A stretch of DNA of 64,000 nt, from the NCBI RefSeq assembly GCF_001540865.1, contig NC_033621.1, positions 22,993,279-23,057,278 on the forward strand. Reading direction: 5' to 3'. A model generated the notes under the pieces. The model was not told the origin of the DNA. It searched no databases and saw nothing but the letters and a program-made list of their open reading frames with translations. The position numbers and the translations under genes were made by a program. How positions within the stretch are numbered: position 1 is the stretch's first letter; each line of letters begins with the position of its first letter. This DNA comes from Ananas comosus (lineage: Eukaryota; Streptophyta; Magnoliopsida; Poales; Bromeliaceae). This document shows positions 17,244 to 28,967 of the stretch, piece after piece.

Positions 17244-19787
17244 TCAGTGTATGCATCTGCCTGGGAGCCTCCATTTCAGGTGGCCCATCTGCCTCTGCCA
17301 GACCGGATGAGATGTGTAATTCTTCCAATCCTCGATAACCCCTCGCAGATCGTAAAGCTTGTTGTTGAGCCCAATGCAGCAGGTGGCATGCACAGTGCAG
17401 ACCTTGTTCAGATCCTTGCCGAGCTGGCAGAACCCGCTGACGTAGGCCGTGTCGAGGAACTTGATCTGCACTCCGAACTTGGCGACCAGCTCGTGCTTGA
17501 TCTCGTTGAACACGAACTGGTCGTGGTTCTGCGGCCACCGCCTCCTCGAATCGTGCCAGTACCGCATCACCTCGATGTTCTTCTTGCATGACTTGAAGTA
17601 GATGAACCCGGTGTTCGGGTAGTTCCCGAGGGCGTGGGGGTTCCCGAAGTAGAAGTCGCTCGACGTCGATATGTCCGCCGCGAGTGTTATGTGCTCGAGG
17701 GGGTTCCGGAACCAGGCAATGTCCACATCCTGCAGTGCAACAACACTGATCTTAGTCTCTTAAGATTGGCTTCGATTTCGTTTCGCCGTCGTAGTTTCAA
17801 CTGTTACAGTTTAGTACACGAATCTCGTCAAATTCGGCGACAGGGAGTGACCTGTCACACTTGAGACTCTAAGGAAATGTAACAGTTTATGTCTCTGAAA
17901 TTCGACCTCAATCTCAATTGTTTCTTAACGAGTTTATGGTTGTCGTAAAACTATTTCTTTCAATACTGCAAGTGAAAGAAGCTTTCTGATAACTTGTCAG
18001 AATTGAACGTACCGTAAAGAGTAGGTTGTATCCGAGCTCGAGAATACGCTGCTGCAGCTTGATCTTGCTCCACACCAGATCAAGATAATCTTTGGTCATG
18101 TAGCTCTTCTCCGCGGACAAGTCGACGCCTTGCGGTCTGAGGAAGTAGCAGTACGGGTGCACCGACTTGCACCGCTCGAACGCCTTGGCGTCCAGCGCGA
18201 CGATTATGAGATGCTTCACAAAGTGCTCCACATTCTCGCCGATCCGGAAGCTCTCGAAGAACGCATCGAGAAGTGAGTTCGGCGCCGCCCAGGCTTCGTT
18301 CACTGCTGTCATCAGCACTGTTCTGTCATCCATGGTTGCTCTCCGCGCCAACTCTTCTATGTCTTGCTCGTCATGACTTATCGTCTGATGAGAATTGAAG
18401 CATAAGCATTGTTTGCAGTAAAACATTACAGATAGCACGAATCAAATGCATCCTACGTATGTGTGAATGTGTTTGCATACTGTCCGCAAACACACGCGCA
18501 CCTGCGCACACTCAATACACTCACTGTTTTGGACTTTAGATTGGGCTCAGCCCGAATTAGAATAAGCCCAAATAAGCCCAAAATTACATGGGCCTCAAAT
18601 TTGAAGCCCAAAGACCAATTTGTGGATACTCAAAGCCCAGCCCAAAAAGGTCCCAAAAACTAAAATATTAAATAATTTTACGTGGAACCAATCAAGGAAT
18701 TATAATTAGCTAACTTAATAATGAATTGACTCTTCCAACTCTGAATCCAATAATTTGTGGGCTATAGGAGATCTTACTAGAGAAACATATATGATATGTG
18801 AAAAAAAGAAAAAAAAATCTTTAATATCCAATCATTCTCTTTTCATCTTTATGTAAGTACATCTCGTGGGTCACATCCTAATTAATTTATTAAAATATAT
18901 TCTATACTATTTAAAACCTTCATAGATTAATAATTATAAAGTTTGGTGGACCGGTTCTTTGTAATTAAATAGTATCTTTTATATTGTTGGTTTTTGAGAC
19001 CATTTATTATATACGTAACCGGTTTTCGAAACTTATAATTTGATACATAGTCATTAAAATTTGATAGATGTTTTTTTGTTAGAGAGAAAGGTAGAGTTGT
19101 TTTCCTTTATAGAGGAAATTTTGTGAAATCAATTTTTTTTTTCTTTCAAATCACTAAAAAAATTACTTAATTACTTGAATTGTTATCATGAATTACAATT
19201 AAAATCTCTTCACTAATATACCTTCTTACTTTTAATTTTCACACAATTCATAACCTATTAAAAAAAACAAAAGGTCTTCATACTATTCAATGTATTCATA
19301 TTGTTCCTCCCATCTTAGAACTTTCAACCAAAAAGCTAGACTAGGACAACATCTCAATCAACAAAATGCATTCAACAAAACGCAGCGATTTGATACTCGA
19401 GCTTTGAAAATTTTAAGCATCAGAGCAAATGTGTTCGACGAACACGTTTCCAAACTAGCTAGGCCTAACGCGAGCCAAAAATAAAGAAAAGGAGAGGTTA
19501 TAATTAAGAGTTATTATTACCTTGTTAACAAGAGGGGCCTTAGTTGATCTGATGGGCTCTGCATGATGATCAGAAGCCACCTTGGAGTTAGCTTCTTGAT
19601 CAGGCTGGTGATCCAGTGAAGGCAACTTACTGGGCCCATTCTTGAGATGTGACACCTCCAAATCCAATGATCTCCCTCCTGCAGGATCTGCAGAGAAGAA
19701 GAGCAGCATGCAGATGCCAGCAAAAGCTGCCCCAAGCAGAAAAATCACTGCTGGTTGAAGGTGTCTGATGTTGCTGCTGCTCTTCAT
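17244..19787 (-). CDS. Nucleotide-diphospho-sugar transferase, paralogue 2
   Basis: Exons 19521-19787, 18013-18384 and 17244-17729 give 374 residues with the same phase-0 structure as paralogue 1. A membrane anchor lies at about residues 14-31 and is followed by SADPAGG. Exon 2 has NEAWAAPNSLLDAFFESFR. Exon 3 begins DVDIAWFRNP (D214, D216), then NYPNTGF and HATCC, where A-T replaces the A-N seen in the other copies, and ends PGRCIH. Likely a Golgi type II glycosyltransferase with unknown substrate. A sense-strand CT tract sits just upstream of the ATG. All reading frames are intact, so this is probably functional. Confidence 0.9.
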
Positions 19788-19809
19788 ATTTTTGGTTCCA
19801 AATGAAGGA

Positions 19810-19811
<2 letters not shown>

Positions 19812-19851
<40 letters not shown>
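19812..19851. repeat. (GA)n tract at the 5' end of paralogue 2
   Basis: An uninterrupted (GA)n on the plus strand reads (CT)n in the sense of the gene, about 25 bases upstream of its ATG, probably in the 5' UTR. Confidence 0.85.
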
Positions 19852-19854
<3 letters not shown>

Positions 19855-19892
19855 TTAGTTTCAGGAGTGATAATTAATGTGTTTTGTGTCTA

Positions 19893-19974
19893 TCAAAATG
19901 GGCATCTTAATGGAGTTAGAAGATTAGAGAGAGTCAAAATGGGCATCTTAATGGAGTTAGAAGATTAGAGAGAG
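19893..19974. repeat. Perfect 41-bp tandem duplication upstream of paralogue 2
   Basis: The unit starting tcaaaatgggcatcttaa occurs at 19893-19933 and again, identically, at 19934-19974. Perfect identity suggests a recent duplication in the promoter or 5' flank. Confidence 0.9.
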
Positions 19975-21321
19975 TGAGAGATAGTAGAAGAAGCAAGTAA
20001 CATGCATCTCAAATAATGAAGTAAAAGTCAACTATTGTGGGCACCAATTAACTATGCATAGAGAGATGTGTTAAATATGTAGTTTGGTAGATGTAGTTGC
20101 ATATGTATATATACATTGTTTGAATGCAGTGCTCACGTTGTCTCACAAGTTTCTCTGATTGAAATAATAATTGATAGGGAGAGAGAGACGGTGACAGAGA
20201 GAGAAAAAAAAGAGACTTTTTAAAGCAAAAATGGGACTAGTTCAGCAGTTGTTATCTAAGATTTAGTCAGGAAGGTCGGAAATTTGAATCCTGCATATAA
20301 TTTTTTGAAAAATTAAAATCATCATACTGATTATTATGATTATTAAATTTTATATCACTAATAATAAATATAATAAAACTTAATTTAATTTAATTGACTA
20401 AAATCAAATAGTGCAAAATTAGCGCAATTATATATATATAAGGGCCTATAGTTGAGGGACTCTCCATACATTTTGAGATATGTTACTTTTGACCTGGTTT
20501 TTGGCTCTTTATTGTATGCATTTTTAGATTTATTGTGATAATGATGTATTTGGAATGGAATAATTTAAAAATTAGGAATTTTTCTAATGCCATGGAGCTG
20601 TTCAATTGTGCAAATTAAAACCTTAACTTGTGTTAAACTAAACTAAATTAAATTAAAACAGTAATTAAATTGTGTCCTGAATTATTACTACATGATAAAA
20701 ATATAATATATGTGGATGCAAAATTTAGCAAATTAACGGAGTAAATATCTAACCTACCAAATTAATTTAGGCTAACTCAATTAAAGAACATTTTGGGTAT
20801 TTTCTAGAAACATATAAAGCAATTATCCCTATTATTGCATGACTTTTGCTTATTATTTAATTATACTCATACAGAGAAAAAAAAAACATAACTTTTTTGT
20901 TTATAAATATAGTATGCACCATTTGAAGGGGGACATCAATATTTATAACACATCTCAACAAGCAAAAAAAGAAAAAAAAAAGTGATAAACTCTAAAACAA
21001 TCAAAATAATTACTTCACCAGAATAAATAATCATCAAAACCCTACCTGAAAATTTTGACTCATTGAATAGTTTGATACAACTTTGTGACTCAGTAATCTT
21101 GGGTAAAACATATAGATGGTCCCTGTCTTATCCGTATATGGCAATTCGGTCTCTATACTTTCAACTTAAACAATTCAGTCCCTAACGTTAAACCGCAAAA
21201 GCAAAATAATTAAACTTTTATCATAATAGAAGGATAAAATTATCATTTTATAAAAAAAAAAAGAATATACATAACTTACCTGACCTCTGGCCCATTTTGA
21301 TTCAACTATCCCGTCTTTCAA
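19975..21321. other. Promoter-side intergenic DNA of paralogue 2
   Basis: AT-rich, no gene recognised. It contains a short (TA)n near 20430, text of a dispersed repeat type at 20450-20520, and another at 21110-21200 (ggtccctgtc.., ggtctctatac..). Confidence 0.5.
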
Positions 21322-21338
21322 AACTTTGATTTTACTTT
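21322..21338. repeat. LINE target-site duplication, left copy
   Basis: 17 bp identical to 28700-28716; its last bases merge with the poly(T) run, so the exact end is ambiguous by a few bases. Confidence 0.9.
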
Positions 21339-21529
21339 TTTTTTTTTTTGAGAGAAAGGTAGCACGCTACCTGCTTCATTCAATAGGATAAGTGAACTAA
21401 GCTTACAAGGTGGAAGCAGCTAAGGCTTCCTTGGCAAAAAACGAACTCGAAGAACAGAGAAACAAGACAAAAGTGGCGAAAGAAAAAAGGAAGAAGTTAT
21501 AAAAAAGAAAGTGGGGAAGAGGAAATTGG

Positions 21530-24500
21530 TTACATGAGTGAGCTCCAGTCAGTAAACAGGGTTGAGGCTCTATCCAAAGCTCTCTCGACGTTGGGAAGGC
21601 TAGAACGGAAGACGAAGTTGTTTCGCTCAGTCCAGAGGACCCACCAAGTGGCCACAAGCTTGGTTAGGCCTTTGGATCTTAAAGAGGCATCGGAGGTGTT
21701 TGAAATTAGACTCCAAAGTCCTCCTACGTCCCCGCCCGAAGCCAAGTTGTGTGCCCCTGCCAGTTGTCGAAGAAGAAAACGGGCAAAGACACAGTTGCAG
21801 AAAAGGTGGTCGGCACATTCCAGGGAGGCAGCACAAAGGACGCAGGAAGGGTCCAATTGTGCCCCTCGCCTAATCAATCTGTCAGCCGTGAGCAGCCTCT
21901 TGCGCAGGAGCAACCAGACGAAGGTTTTGATTTTAACCGGGATTTTAAGTTTCCACAGGTGTTGATAGATCGGCTCACTTTGTCCGGCGAAGGTGATAAA
22001 TTTGTACAATGAGTTAACAGTGAATTTGCCGTGAGAGGTCCACCTCCATATAAGTGAGTCCGGTCTTGTGCTTGGGGAGAACTGAAGTAGGCGTTCCTTT
22101 AGGAGTGCTAACTGTCTTCTATTTCCCGGGGAGGCTGAGGCTAAGAATCCTGTACAGATGAAACGCCATCTCCAGCCGAGATGATTCCAACATTGGGAGA
22201 TTCGAACATCCTTGTTCCTGATAGCCGAGAAAATGTCTGGAAATTCTGTGCTCAGCGGTGTTTCCCCGCTCTAGATGTCCTTCCATAGCCTGATGATGCT
22301 TCCGTTACCCATGCCATAAGAAATGCCACATTTAAACACTTCTCGGCACCGGATCACTCCTTTCCACCACTGTGAGAAGGGTACAAAGGTGTTTCCCTCG
22401 TGTAGTGGTCTTCTTCTCGAGTAGTAGAGCTGTTTAATAAGGTTACACCAAGGCAGGTGTGGCTCAGTCAGAAAACGCCACCACCATTTAGAAAGGAGAG
22501 CTAAATTCATTGATTCCACATTTTTTATTCCTAGTCCTCCTTCGGCCTTGCTCTTACAAACGGTTTTCCAATTGACGAGGCAGGCTTCCCCAGCAATTTT
22601 GGAGCAGCCTTTCCAGAAGAAGGCTCTTCGTAAGGCTTCGATTCTATGTAGCACCCACCGTGGAGCCTTGAAAATAGAAAGGTAGAAAAGCGGTAGGTTG
22701 GTAAGGACAGAGTTAATAAGAATGAGCCTTCCTCCTTGAGATAACAGTTTAGCTTTCCATCCTTCGATTCGCGATCCTATGCGATTGATTACGACTGACC
22801 AGTCTTCCTTACGAAGGGGCTTATTGTGGAGAGGCAATCCCAAGTAGCGGAAAGGTAGTTTGCCCACCTGGCAATGCAAGATATTAGCTAGTCTGTCGCT
22901 CTTGGTTGGGTTTGCGCCAAGGTAAAATAGCTCCGTTTTGCTCTTATTGATTCGTAAACCGGAAGCCCATTCGAAGATTTTCCAAACAAAAATGAGGTTT
23001 CGCATGTATCGTTTCCGCGGCTCACAAAAAAAGATTGTGTCATCAGCGTATTGAAGGAGCGTCGTTTTGCAGTCGTCGTTGGGGCCAATTCCGTGTAACA
23101 TGTTATTATCCGCGGCGGCTTGAGTTATCCTGGCCAGGCAGTCAGCCACAAGTATGAAGAGGTAAGGAGATAGAGGGTCGCCCTGTCTAAGTCCCTTCCT
23201 TGTCTTGAGCCACTTTGTCGGAATATCATTCACGAGTATTGCTACTTTGGCGTTGCTGATACACTGTTCAATCCAACCCCACCATTTGTCGCTGAATCCA
23301 AGCCAGTGCATGATGTTTTTTAGGAATGCCCAATTGACGTTATCAAATGCTTTTTCGAAATCTACCTTTATGCTCACACATTCCGTATTCGATTTGGTGC
23401 ACCAGTTGAGTAATTCGCTAGCGGTGACAAAGGAATCGCCCAGCTGTCGATCTTTGATGAAGGCCGATTGAGTGGTGGAAATGATAGATGGTAGAGAATG
23501 TGATAATCTGTTGGCCAGGACCTTAGAGATGATTTTTTGGATGCCGTTAATGAGACTAATTGGGCGATAGTCGTTAACTTTTCGCGCTCCTTCCTTTTTT
23601 GGGATAAGGCAGACGTAAGAATAGTCGATCGGCCCAGAAAATAAAATGTCTTCCTGGAGATCTAGAAAGACCTTAAAAATGTCCTCCTTGACGGTCTCCC
23701 AGAAGGATTGAAAGAAAATAAGGGGGAAGCCGTCTGGTCCCGGAGCTTTGTCGCTACCTAATTGAAAAGTTGCTGTCTTGACTTCATCAAGCGTGAACGA
23801 GCTTATTAGAATTTTCGGGTTGATCAGCCTATTGGTGTGATACAACCCACTCCAGTCTCCGTGGGACACTGAAGGGTCCTCAGCGCGGCCAAAGAGGTGA
23901 TTGAAGAAGTTGAAGAAGTGGGCTCGCTTATGGTGTTCGTTGTAGATAGTATGACCAGAGTCGTCTTCAATAAGTTCGATTATGTTGGAGCGTTTCCTCC
24001 CGTTGGCGACCGCGTGGAAGAATTTAGTATTACGATCGCCTTCCTTGAGCCAATGTTCTTTCGCCCTAGTTTTCCATAGGATTTCTTCTTCTTGTAGAAT
24101 AGTCTGCAGCTGAGCTTTTAAGGCAGCCCGTCTCTGTATAGAAGCCGGTGTCAAGGTAGTGCGTTCTTCAAGAAGATCTAAGCTTTGAATTTCATCCTGC
24201 AGCCGCCTTTTGGTGGAAGAAATGCAGTAAAAATTTGTCTTGCACCATTCCTTGATTCTGTTTCTGCAGTGTCTGAGTTTGGCTGTTATCGTGAGGGTTG
24301 CCGAGGTCTTGGGAGCGACTTCGTTCCACCAACGCGGAACTTTAGAGGCGAAGTCCTCCTTAGTAAGCCAGACGCGCTCAAACCGAAACCTCCGGGTTGA
24401 AGGGGGGAACCCGGTAGATAGTACAATAGGTGTGTGGTCGGAAGTGATCCGAGGGAGAGCTTTGACCTTGCTTAGAGGATAGGTTTGGTCCCAATCCGTT

Positions 24501-25111
24501 GAGACGAGGAACCTGTCGAGTTTAGCCAAGCTAGGCCTATGCTGCATGTTCGACCAGGTGAACATCTGATTGGAGATGGGTAAGTCTATAGCCCCCAGGT
24601 TAGTAATGAGATCAGAGAACATGGCCGTAGCTCTGGAGCTCCAAACATTTCCTATCCTTTCCTCTTGACTTTTGGTGAAGTTGAAATCCCCGCAGATCAC
24701 CCATCTGTTGTTGCAAGTCCCGTTAAGAGAGAGCAATTCAGAGCAAAAGTCTTCCTTTCCATCCCAGGTAGGCGGCCCGTAAACGTTACTGAGATAGAAG
24801 ACTTTTCCACTTGCGAGGTGGGTCAGTTGGAGGGTGAGCGAATGTTTACGGAAAATAGCTTCGTTGCAGGAGAAGAATTTCGAAGACCAGCAAGTGATCA
24901 AACCACCGGAAATCCCGGACGCGGCGATGAAGTGACACTTATCGAAGATAGAACCACAGAAGGTGCGGAGAAAGGAGCGCGACACAGACTCAACTTTGGA
25001 TTCTTGAAAACAAACCACAGTACAAAAAAGGGAAGACACTACAGACTTGACACTACGACGCTTGACAGCGTCGTTAAGACCACGGACATTCCAGCTAAGG
25101 ATGTTAAACAT
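21530..25111 (-). CDS. LINE ORF2: endonuclease, reverse transcriptase, zf-RVT (one in-frame stop)
   Basis: A frame of 1194 codons open except for one TAG at 22271-22273 (codon 947). It starts MFNILSWNVRGLND, an APE-type endonuclease, with QESK, GDFNF and SDHTPI (about residue 222). Reverse transcriptase follows: KAPGPDGFP (about 454), FEKAFDNVNW, QGDPLSPYLF (about 640) and YADD (about 688). After the stop the same frame continues with GETPL and, from about residue 1050, a zf-RVT-type region (LWKLKIPVKIKTF, then CVLC and CADHLF). The stop sits where related proteins usually have a tryptophan in a W-x-D-x-W context, so a TGG-to-TAG change is likely. No RNase H domain is seen. ORF2 starts 65 bases after the ORF1 stop. 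Confidence 0.93.
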
Positions 25112-25176
25112 CGCAAAAGACAGACGACCTCACACACATAAGCGACGAACACAGAAAGAGCTCCTGATCACACAAA

Positions 25177-28100
25177 TCAGCCGTTAGCTTCTTCACGGAG
25201 GAGCTTGCAGAGCCGAAGAGATTCGGCGTCGGAGAGCTCCACCCCGCAGAGTAACCCTTTCGACTTGACTTTGGAACAGGTCCACTCGCCATCTCCAAGG
25301 ATGCGTGCCTTCCTCCGCATCGCTCTGCCGAGCATTGGCTCATTCGTCAGGTTGTGCAGACGCGCGCTCGATCTGGGGCGCTCCACCCGGGAAGAAGTGG
25401 GGACATGCAGGTCGACGAGGGGGGTGGTGATTACCGCGTTCGAGAGAAGAGATGGGCCTCCCATGTCGGATCCGGGATAGTGGCGGCTCAGGTCGGACCT
25501 AGGAGAGCGGGGGCAGCGATCAGAATCAGGGGAGCGAGGGCACCGGAAGGCGTCGACGAGGAGAGAGGGGCCTCCCGACTCGGGTCCAGTGGAGCAGGGG
25601 CTCTTGCCTGGCCCAAAAGGAGAGGAGTCCGGTGGGGGGCGCAAATCAGAAACAGGAGGTTGTGGGCACCGGAAGGCGTCGACGAGCCCGAAAGGAGAGG
25701 AGTCCGGTGGGGGGCGCAGATCAGAAACAGGGGGTCGAGGGCACCGGAAGGCGTCGACGAGGAGAGAGTGACCTCCCGACTCGGGGTGGCCTGAGGAGAG
25801 GAAAGCCCGAGCAGCTGCGGAAGGCCACGGGTGTTGGAGGACAAAGACTAAACGCGGGGGGTGGCCTGAGGAGAGGAAAACCCGGTCCGTTCTCGGGGAC
25901 GAGGTGACCTNAGAAACAGGAGGTTGTGGGCACCGGAAGGCGTCGACGAGCCCGAAAGGAGAGGAGTCCGGTGGGGGGCGCAGATCAGAAACAGGGGGTC
26001 GAGGGCACCGGAAGGCGTCGACGAGGAGAGAGTGACCTCCCGACTCGGGTCCAGTGGAGCAGGGGCTCGTGCCTGGCCCGAAGGGGGAGGAGTCCGAAGG
26101 AGTGCACAGATCCGGCCAGTCGGTCCGAGGAGAGCGGGGGCAGCGGTCGGGTCCAGGGAAGCGGGGGCGCAGATCAGGTCCAGGGGAGCGAGGGCACTGG
26201 GAGGCGTCGACGAGAAGAGAGGGGCCTCCCGACTCGGGTCCGGTGGAGCACCGGCTGATTCCAGGCCCGAAGGGGGAGGCGTCCGGATGAGAGCACAGTT
26301 CCGGCCAGCAGAGTTGGGCCCACCCGACAGATAGGGCAGGCGAGCAGGTTCGCGCGAGGTGAGGGCCCAAACCGGCGGGTGGGGGGCTCCCGAATCCACG
26401 TGGATCGCTCGGGTCAGAAGGGGCCAACCCGGAAGCTGTATGGGCCGAGCTAGGTGGGCCCAAACCAGCAGAGAAGCACAGGGCGGCCCCTTCAAAATGG
26501 GCAGATAAAAGGAGCGAGCCCGGGCCGAGCCGGGCCTTCCGAAGCCCGAGAAAACTGAAAGGGGAGATCCACCTTGGATAGAGAAAGCGTGGCCCAGGAC
26601 AAACCCGGTAAGTGATGATCCACGTGGAGGGGGGGGAAGCTAGGCTGGGTGCAACATGACATGGTGCAGCAGGATCCTGAACAGAGTAGATACGGGTGGG
26701 GCCCGAGAAGGATAAGGAGATCCTAACATAAATGCACCAGCACAAAATTTGCCCGTTGGAGGAATTGCGTGAACCCGAGAAGTCTGCTACTACACGCTGC
26801 AGGGCTGGAGCAGGTGACAGAAGTTTGCAGTAGCTGGGCAAGCCAGAATCGCCGCCATTCGGGAAAGACAGCCGAGGGAGGAAGGGACGTCTTGACAAGA
26901 TGGTACTTCGGCTAGTTGTGACGGCGGGAAGCACAGGAGAGGCAAGTCCGGCAAGGAGACCGTTTGAAATCGAAAAACAAGCCCTGCGACCACCGCCACC
27001 GCCAGTCACCGGACGGTGAAGCTCGGAGGTCTTCAGGATGCTCCTCGTAGTTCCGGCTCCAAGTGGCCCTCCCCCGCCAGTCGCCGGTCGGGGGGGCTCG
27101 GTGGTGATCAGATTACTCTTCCTGGCGCTGGCTCCAATCGAAGCAACGAGGGCTCTCCCCGAAGCATCCCTAACCTCGACGCCCCCCTCTCCTCCTCCAA
27201 TGGCTGGTCGGGGGAGCGAGCAAGCCTGCAGGTTACCCATCGTAGCGTCTGTTCCCGCTGCAGCTTCGCAGGCTGTCGCCTTACCACCATGTACCACCAA
27301 CTCTCTGTCTGTCGGGCGTCTTCTGTCGCGAATTTCCGAAGAGTTCCATGATGCGTCGGAATTGGAAGAACCTCCTGTCGATGAATGTCGTCCTCTGGCT
27401 GATCCGGTCGATCTGCGCTGAGCGTTCACGGGTGGAGGAGCCTCGTGAGGGTCGTGTTGATCAGTCCCTTCATTCGGGGGTAGTCGCTGAGTAGAAGCAT
27501 CGCGACGACCCCATCTTTCCAGCTGGATGAGAATTGAGAGCGAGAGATCTCCGAAAGAGAGGTCAAGGTTCTCCGGTATGTCCGAAAGGTGGTTGACAGC
27601 GATGAGACAACGATATCCTGAGAGGTCCACCTTGCGAGAGGTAAAGTCGTCCGCGCGGATGAACCGCCCAAAACCTCCGACTAGCGCTGCCACCGTGCGA
27701 GACGACCAACACTCGTAGGGAAGGCAAACCAGTCGAATCCAGGCGTAGTAGGTAAGTGGCGGGTGGCGTGCGCCAGCATAAGGGTTCCAGGCGTAGCAGC
27801 GTAGCCGAACTTCGCCCAGACTGATCGTGGCTCTACGCAGAAGTTGATCACACGGCACCCATTCCGGCAGGAAAACAACGTAGTCTCTCGCACAGTATTT
27901 GGCGACATGGAAGTCCGTCGGGAAGCCACCGAAGCAGCCCGCCAGGCCGTTCGCGATGGTTTCCTGAGGAAAATGACCAAGATTTGCCGGGGGTAGCACA
28001 TCGACCAAAATTGCATTGCGGCGTTGGTTCTGTCGAGCGGAGAAGTCGTCAGAGAGAGGGACGAAAACGTTAAGATAGGCGCGGCAACGGGAGGCCCAGT

Positions 28101-28662
28101 GAGAGCGCCCCAGACAACGGAAGCACCTTCCTTTGAAGGAGAGACGCCTTGCGTTGTTGCTGCGAGCAATTGGGGAGGAAGAGACGGAGCAGTGGGAACG
28201 TCTGAGGAGGCGGCTGCCGGCCGGGACAGGGGTAAGTAGAGCTTCCTTAAAGGACTTCTTAAAGGTAGAGGAGATGATAATACTAGGGGTGGAAGGCTTA
28301 GTGGAAGGCTTAATAGCTAAGTTGGAGCCCACTGAAGTGAGGTGGGAAGGCTCAGTGGGGGGCGTAGCATCTGAGACGAGATCCTCTGTAGTGAAGTGAG
28401 CGGTGTGAGTTAAAGCGAATCCCGCCGAATCCGCCCAGCGAACCCTCTTGGAAGAGGAGCAGCCATCAATGCTCGGAGCACGCTGGTAGGTGGCCGCAAT
28501 AACATCCTTGCTTCGGTTGAGGAGGCGAGACGCCGAGCCCGACTCGCGCAAAGGATCCGCCACGTTATGCGGAAAAATTTTCCTAACGGACTTCCTCCCT
28601 TCCCGCAGATCAGCTACCTTCTCCTTCCCTTTGTCCTTCTCCTTCTCCTTCCCTTTCTTCAT
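25177..28662 (-). CDS. LINE ORF1: CCHC zinc-knuckle nucleic-acid-binding protein
   Basis: 1161 residues. A very basic K/E-rich start is followed by a CX2CX4HX4C zinc knuckle (CFRCLGRSHWASRC) at about residues 180-193, then a conserved domain (about 210-370) with VVFLPEW and YYAWIRLVCLP, like the DUF4283-type region of plant LINE ORF1 proteins. The C-terminal half is proline/serine-rich and made of repeats (PPPDSSPFG, VDAFRCP, GPESGG). Likely the RNA-binding ORF1p of the retrotransposon. One N at 25911 lies in the repeat block, so the true length there is uncertain. Confidence 0.85.
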   Translation of the reverse strand: MKKGKEKEKDKGKEKVADLREGRKSVRKIFPHNVADPLRESGSASRLLNRSKDVIAATYQRAPSIDGCSSSKRVRWADSAGFALTHTAHFTTEDLVSDATPPTEPSHLTSVGSNLAIKPSTKPSTPSIIISSTFKKSFKEALLTPVPAGSRLLRRSHCSVSSSPIARSNNARRLSFKGRCFRCLGRSHWASRCRAYLNVFVPLSDDFSARQNQRRNAILVDVLPPANLGHFPQETIANGLAGCFGGFPTDFHVAKYCARDYVVFLPEWVPCDQLLRRATISLGEVRLRCYAWNPYAGARHPPLTYYAWIRLVCLPYECWSSRTVAALVGGFGRFIRADDFTSRKVDLSGYRCLIAVNHLSDIPENLDLSFGDLSLSILIQLERWGRRDASTQRLPPNEGTDQHDPHEAPPPVNAQRRSTGSARGRHSSTGGSSNSDASWNSSEIRDRRRPTDRELVVHGGKATACEAAAGTDATMGNLQACSLPRPAIGGGEGGVEVRDASGRALVASIGASARKSNLITTEPPRPATGGGGPLGAGTTRSILKTSELHRPVTGGGGGRRACFSISNGLLAGLASPVLPAVTTSRSTILSRRPFLPRLSFPNGGDSGLPSYCKLLSPAPALQRVVADFSGSRNSSNGQILCWCIYVRISLSFSGPTRIYSVQDPAAPCHVAPSLASPPSTWIITYRVCPGPRFLYPRWISPFSFLGLRKARLGPGSLLLSAHFEGAALCFSAGLGPPSSAHTASGLAPSDPSDPRGFGSPPPAGLGPHLARTCSPALSVGWAQLCWPELCSHPDASPFGPGISRCSTGPESGGPSLLVDASQCPRSPGPDLRPRFPGPDRCPRSPRTDWPDLCTPSDSSPFGPGTSPCSTGPESGGHSLLVDAFRCPRPPVSDLRPPPDSSPFGLVDAFRCPQPPVSXVTSSPRTDRVFLSSGHPPRLVFVLQHPWPSAAARAFLSSGHPESGGHSLLVDAFRCPRPPVSDLRPPPDSSPFGLVDAFRCPQPPVSDLRPPPDSSPFGPGKSPCSTGPESGGPSLLVDAFRCPRSPDSDRCPRSPRSDLSRHYPGSDMGGPSLLSNAVITTPLVDLHVPTSSRVERPRSSARLHNLTNEPMLGRAMRRKARILGDGEWTCSKVKSKGLLCGVELSDAESLRLCKLLREEANG
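25480..26300. repeat. Nested minisatellite inside LINE ORF1
   Basis: Plus-strand text gcaccggaaggcgtcgacga recurs many times with gaggagtccggtgggggg and gatcagaaacagg. A block at about 25650-25780 recurs at about 25914-26046, flanking the single N at 25911. The array stays in frame in ORF1. Copy number is unreliable because of the N. Confidence 0.8.
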
Positions 28663-28699
28663 CTCCCTCCCTAAAATGGAAACAGATTGTAAGACCTGT

Positions 28700-28716
28700 A
28701 ACTTTGATTTTACTTT
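28700..28716. repeat. LINE target-site duplication, right copy
   Basis: Matches 21322-21338 exactly and abuts the 5' end of the LINE. Confidence 0.9.
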
Positions 28717-28967
28717 AATTTGAATTCATCAATGGTACTTTAATATGCAAATCTTTTTCGTATACTTCATTCAATTCTCGCAACTATAAATTAATTAAAA
28801 TAGATAATTCATAGGTAATTTGTATAGTTCATAGTTCATATAAGTTCTGTATGTTTTTAATCTGTTGTAAATATGGGAACTTTTTTTTTTTGTGAAAAAA
28901 GTACCAAACTGTCATAGAGGGATAGTACAAGGACCAATCATGCATATTTTTTTTTTGGTTTTAATAT
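28717..28967. other. Flank between LINE and paralogue 3
   Basis: 250 bases of AT-rich sequence forming the 3' flank of paralogue 3. No gene. Confidence 0.6.

Larger units (their letters stand above)
21339..28699 (-). mobile_element. Full-length L1-type LINE retrotransposon
   Basis: A minus-strand element of about 7.36 kb with both ORFs, a terminal A-tract (the T run around 21336-21349 on the plus strand) and a perfect 17-bp target duplication, aactttgattttacttt, at 21322-21338 and 28700-28716. The 5' UTR is only about 37 nt, so the copy looks full length. Just before the A-tail is a perfect hairpin, AGGTAGC-gt-GCTACCT (57-72 of the 213xx block), followed by a CT-rich stretch. It sits between transferase paralogues 2 and 3. 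An exact duplication and only one nonsense codon in ORF2 point to a young insertion. Confidence 0.95.

Noticed and set aside
25354..26334. Several plus-strand frames of 110-146 codons
   Set aside because: Antisense to LINE ORF1 in its GC-rich minisatellite; repetitive low-complexity translation.
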